Shown here one piece after another: positions 61,169-64,000 of a stretch of 64,000 nt of DNA. Location of the stretch: contig JAXMDC010000003.1 of assembly GCA_046349035.1 (NCBI GenBank), positions 62,001-126,000 on the forward strand, in the 5' to 3' direction. The stretch's first letter is position 1; every line of letters starts with the position of its first letter. This DNA comes from JAXMDC01 sp046349035 (GTDB lineage Bacteria; Pseudomonadota; Alphaproteobacteria; Rhizobiales; Kaistiaceae). The notes beneath the pieces are model-generated. The model made no database searches, was not told the DNA's origin, and saw nothing but the letters and a program-made list of their open reading frames with translations. The position numbers and the translations under genes were made by a program.

Positions 61169-61258
61169 CGCTCACACCGGCGAAGGCCGGGGTCCAGGTG
61201 AAGACCGGTACGGCAAGTGCGCCTTGCGCTGCGCCCCGGCTTTCGCCGGGGTGAGCGG
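61169..61258. repeat. Family B palindrome pair before the DUF1801 gene
   Basis: Left unit 'caccggcgaaggccggggtc' (61175-61194) and inverted right unit 'gccccggctttcgccggggt' (61232-61251), about 35 bases apart. Confidence 0.8.
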
Positions 61259-61278
61259 GGGGAAAACGGAGGACCGCC

Positions 61279-61650
61279 ATGGGCCGCAGCAAGGATGTCG
61301 ACGCCTGGTTGGCGGGCTACGACAACCCGATGAAGGAGGTCGTGCTGCGGGTCCGCGATGTCGTCCTTTCCGCCGATGCGCGGATGGACGAATGCCTCAA
61401 GTGGCAGGCGCCGACCTTCACCTATCTCGGCAACCTCGCCAGCTTCTACCCCAAGGCCAAGCAGCACGCCTCGCTGATGTTTCACGTCGGGGCGAAAATC
61501 CCCGGCACGTTCCCGCGCCTCGAAGGCAGTGGCGACACCAGCCGGGTGATGAAGTTCGCCAGCCTCGCCGAAGCGGAGGCCGCCAAGGCGGAGTTGACCA
61601 AGCTGGTGAAGGCCTGGTGCAAGTGGCGCGAGGCGGAAGCGGGGAAGTGA
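61279..61650 (+). CDS. DUF1801-domain protein
   Basis: A 123-residue small cytoplasmic protein of the DUF1801/YdhG-like fold: 'DVDAWLAGYDNPMKEVVLRV', 'ADARMDECLKWQAPTFTYLG' and 'GTFPRLEGSGDTSRVMKFAS'. Family members are small proteins related to the frataxin-like YdhG group, with no firm biochemical role. Shine-Dalgarno ggagg 7 bases before ATG 61279. It sits alone after the kinase gene. Confidence 0.85.
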   Translation: MGRSKDVDAWLAGYDNPMKEVVLRVRDVVLSADARMDECLKWQAPTFTYLGNLASFYPKAKQHASLMFHVGAKIPGTFPRLEGSGDTSRVMKFASLAEAEAAKAELTKLVKAWCKWREAEAGK

Positions 61651-61746
61651 GAAGCCCGGCCGGGGGCGTCTCGGCAGGAGTCCGCTCACCCCGCGCGACG
61701 GCGGGCCACCTTGCCGGGCGGCGTCGGGCGTGCTCAGAGAGACGGC

Positions 61747-63633
61747 ATGAGACGCTTGCTTGCCGCCCTGGTCGCAGCCCTCTCGATGCTCGGCATCGGC
61801 GCGGCCTTCGCCGCTTTCGACCCGACCTATATGAAGCGGCCCGCCGACCCCTTCGCGGTGGCGGTCGAGACCGCCGACGACGGCGAGGCGAGCGAGGAGA
61901 TCGGCCCGACCGGCGGCCGGCTCAGCCTCACCGCCAAGGACGGCACGGTCTACACGCTCGACATCCCGCGCGGCGCGCTCCGCCGCCCGACGACGATTAC
62001 GATGACCCCACTCCGCACGCCGGCCGCGACGCAACGCAGCTACGGCCGGCTGACCGGGGTGATGCTGCAGCCCGACGGGATCGAGCTCGACCGGCCGGCG
62101 GTGCTGACGATCCGCACCCGCGCGCCGCTCGGGGCAGGGCGACCGCTCGCCCTCTCCTTCCACGGACAGGGCGAAGAGGCGTTCCTGACGCCGGTGCGGC
62201 GCGAGGGCAACGAAACGGCGATCGCGCTGATGCATTTCAGCGGCGCCGCGGCGGCGCCCGAATTGCCGGAAGCGGCATTGCGTCAGCTTATGGACAAGCT
62301 CCCCTCGGCGACGCTCGACCGGCTGCTGCACGGCATGGTCGCCGCAGGCGAACGCGCCCGCCAGGCGGGCGGCGATGTCGCGCAGGCGCAGCGCGACTTC
62401 GTCCAGGCCAACGGCCTGCTCGGCATTGCCCAGACGATGTTCGACGCGGTGACGGCGATGAACAGCGCCAATGTCGAGCCGGCCGCCGCCTGCCGCAACG
62501 TGGCGACCGCCAGCCAACTCATGCCTTTGGTTCGCATAGCTCTGGCCGGCGAGGCGCTCAAGGTCGTCAGGACTGCCGGCGAGCCGCTGTCTGCGGCCGA
62601 CGTCACCAAGATCCTTGAGACCCTAACCGTTTCCGACGCGATCATGGACACGGCCGGCCGGCTCGACGCAATCATTCTGGCCTGCCTCGACTTCATGGCA
62701 TCGTACTGCGCGTCGAGCGGCGACCCGGCGCCGCTTATCGAAATGTATAAGGGCGCCAAGCTACTGCACGATGTGCTGACCGCACGGGAAGGCGCACTCT
62801 CGCTTGCCGCCCAGATCGAATGGATTCAGCAGGCCATGCCGGGGCTCGACCGCCGCCTGCTGCCGGTGGCGCAGAAGCTGACGGTATGGACCACCGCGCT
62901 CGCCAATGCCGGCGACCCGCGCCGCTATGCCGACGACTATATCGCCGACCTTCGGGCCTGCGCCCGCTATCGCCTGACTTGGCACTCCGACGCTCGGCTC
63001 ACGGGGCCGACGCCGGGGGCGGCCGCCGAAGAGGAACGGTTCGTCGGCGACTTTGCCGCCGAACTCGGGTTCGAGCCGGGCACCGAGGGCGACCCGATCG
63101 AGACCGGCCGGATCGTCGGCCAGGGCAGCGCGAGCTACCCGGTCTTCTTCCTCCGCCTGACCAAGACCAGCGACTTCCTTAGCCAGCGGATCGTCTCGCC
63201 GCTGACATTGAACGGGCGATTCGAAGCGGAAATCGGCACCACGGACGGCTTCGACAAACGTCTGGACCTGCGCGCCGCCGAACCCGGCGTCACCTATCGC
63301 TGGGAATCCTGCTGGCGGCGGGTCGGCTGCAAGACCAACGAGGGTGGCGGATCGCCGCTCTCTGTCACCTACTCCGTCGCCAACAAGCTCGAGGACGGCT
63401 GGATGCACGTCACCGATCTCGCGCGCATCGGCCATCCCCTGCTCTTCCGCGGCACCGTCCGCACCCATGTCGACGAGCCGGTGCCGGACGGCATCAAGAC
63501 CTATGACGACGCGTCGGAGATCGCGCTCGAACACATCGGCACAGGCGACAAGCGCCTCGCCGAAGCACAGGTGGCGGCCAACATCAGGCGGGCGCTCTGC
63601 CGCGAGTTCCTCGGCCGCAACTGCCGCGACTAG
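61747..63633 (+). CDS. Large exported protein with ZU5-like N-terminal domain
   Basis: A 628-residue protein: Sec signal peptide ('MRRLLAALVAALSMLGIGAA'), then a ZU5/IPT-like beta domain at about 45-145 ('EEIGPTGGRLSLTAKDGTVY', 'TLDIPRGALRRPTTITMTPL'). The rest (about 150-620) is a mix of helical and beta sequence with scattered cysteines ('WESCWRRVGCKTNEGGGSPL') and no domain I recognise. ZU5 domains mediate protein contacts in metazoan ankyrins and occur in exported bacterial proteins. ATG 61747 fits the signal peptide. Role unknown. Confidence 0.75.
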   Translation: MRRLLAALVAALSMLGIGAAFAAFDPTYMKRPADPFAVAVETADDGEASEEIGPTGGRLSLTAKDGTVYTLDIPRGALRRPTTITMTPLRTPAATQRSYGRLTGVMLQPDGIELDRPAVLTIRTRAPLGAGRPLALSFHGQGEEAFLTPVRREGNETAIALMHFSGAAAAPELPEAALRQLMDKLPSATLDRLLHGMVAAGERARQAGGDVAQAQRDFVQANGLLGIAQTMFDAVTAMNSANVEPAAACRNVATASQLMPLVRIALAGEALKVVRTAGEPLSAADVTKILETLTVSDAIMDTAGRLDAIILACLDFMASYCASSGDPAPLIEMYKGAKLLHDVLTAREGALSLAAQIEWIQQAMPGLDRRLLPVAQKLTVWTTALANAGDPRRYADDYIADLRACARYRLTWHSDARLTGPTPGAAAEEERFVGDFAAELGFEPGTEGDPIETGRIVGQGSASYPVFFLRLTKTSDFLSQRIVSPLTLNGRFEAEIGTTDGFDKRLDLRAAEPGVTYRWESCWRRVGCKTNEGGGSPLSVTYSVANKLEDGWMHVTDLARIGHPLLFRGTVRTHVDEPVPDGIKTYDDASEIALEHIGTGDKRLAEAQVAANIRRALCREFLGRNCRD

Positions 63634-63646
63634 TGGGCACGCCGCC

Positions 63647-64000
63647 CTAGCCCCCCTCCTCGCCCTCCGGCCGCGGCGCGCGCTTCTTCACCCAGGGGGC
63701 GACGCGCTGCCAGTCGCCGGCCATGATCGAGCCGACCGGCTCGACGGTGTCGACCACCTCGGCGAGGCCATAGGCGTCGATCTGGGCGCGGACCGTGGCG
63801 GCGTTCTTGTAGGCGCTCGGCAGCTCGGTCACGTCGGGGACGCCGCTGAAGTAGCGGACGTCGATGCCCGGCGCGTCGGCGGCGATCATCTCGGCTTCGC
63901 TGCGTCCGGCGTGGCGCTTCAGGAAGGCGGTGCGGCTCATGTTGCGGCCGGCGCCGTGCGGGGCGAAGCCGAGGCCGTTCGCCGCGTCCTTGCCGCGGGC
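63647..64000 (-). CDS. rtcB: RNA-splicing ligase RtcB, 3' end only (gene continues past window)
   Basis: The last 117 codons of RtcB. The visible part has the highly conserved 'APHGAGRNMSRTAFLKR', which carries the guanylylated-His region motif HGAGR, and 'PSAYKNAATVRAQIDAYGLA' near the C-terminus with 'VEPVGSIMAGDW'. RtcB joins 2',3'-cyclic phosphate RNA ends to 5'-OH ends with GTP and Mn. Only the C-terminal third is in view, so archease or RtcR partners cannot be judged. Convergent with the ZU5-like gene, 13 bases apart. Confidence 0.93.
   Translation of the reverse strand, partial: ARGKDAANGLGFAPHGAGRNMSRTAFLKRHAGRSEAEMIAADAPGIDVRYFSGVPDVTELPSAYKNAATVRAQIDAYGLAEVVDTVEPVGSIMAGDWQRVAPWVKKRAPRPEGEEGG

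Overview
This 64 kb window is very GC-rich chromosomal DNA that reads as an alphaproteobacterium of the Rhizobiales type. The evidence is gene content rather than a marker gene: tandem BacA/SbmA-like transporters, a PdhS/PleC/DivJ-type histidine kinase, a PHA-granule phasin, DUF1127 and DUF3422 proteins, HisZ next to HisG, a CIRCE-controlled groESL operon, and a tRNA-His that lacks G-1 and has A73. Genus cannot be read from the sequence alone. No transposase, integrase, rRNA or CRISPR array was seen.

Layout. 1-5.6 kb: a truncated exported caspase-like peptidase diverges from an orphan NtrC-type sigma-54 activator. The 3' end of the activator gene is duplicated as a 58-bp direct repeat flanking a short low-GC segment with a frameshifted membrane protein. 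A rifamycin ADP-ribosyltransferase (Arr), a VOC protein, a site-2 protease homologue and a small secreted Ig-like protein follow. 5.8-8.0 kb: promoter, CIRCE, groES, groEL, terminator. 8.3-12.2 kb: two tandem BacA/SbmA paralogues and a DUF6152 protein. 12.3-16.3 kb: hisS-hisZ-hisG. 16.4-20.6 kb: tag, two L,D-transpeptidases (Sec and Tat), a DHA2-type MFS exporter. 20.5-22.3 kb: TPP riboswitch, thiM, thiE. 22.6-29.2 kb: glcDEF, DUF3422 and a lactate-dehydrogenase-like gene with three apparent frameshifts. 29.2-36.8 kb: phosphoesterase, small membrane protein, XRE-cupin regulator, 1-Cys peroxiredoxin with a LysR regulator, DUF1127, CDF exporter, xseA. 36.9-40.7 kb: rsmE, a lower-GC pocket (HNH-like protein and a toxin-antitoxin pair), gshA. 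40.7-44.6 kb: cobalamin riboswitch, BtuB-like receptor, TonB. 44.6-50.1 kb: a luciferase-like oxidoreductase, an unknown protein and an Fe(III) ABC importer. 50.3-57.0 kb: a cluster of exported proteins (PEBP lipoprotein, YHYH protein, isochorismatase-fold protein; convergent with two Tat-exported metallophosphoesterases and a secreted companion). 57.1-64 kb: tRNA-His, phasin with a palindromic operator, PdhS-like kinase, DUF1801, a ZU5-like exported protein and the truncated end of rtcB.

How the parts work together. Metal and cofactor uptake is well represented: B12 (riboswitch, receptor, TonB), iron (FbpABC) and thiamine salvage (riboswitch, ThiM, ThiE). Glycolate and lactate oxidation sit side by side. 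The exported cluster at 50.3-56.4 kb is the best candidate for an undescribed system: its members have unrelated folds, yet four of them share Gly/Pro/Arg/Gln-rich tails or linkers, and its isochorismatase-like member lacks the usual nucleophilic cysteine.

The intergenic DNA is dominated by a palindromic repeat family (about 55 bp, often as inverted pairs). One pair lies in frame inside the signal-peptide region of the BtuB-like receptor. Coordinates of starts are my choice from Shine-Dalgarno position, signal peptide and neighbour spacing; alternatives are named where they matter.
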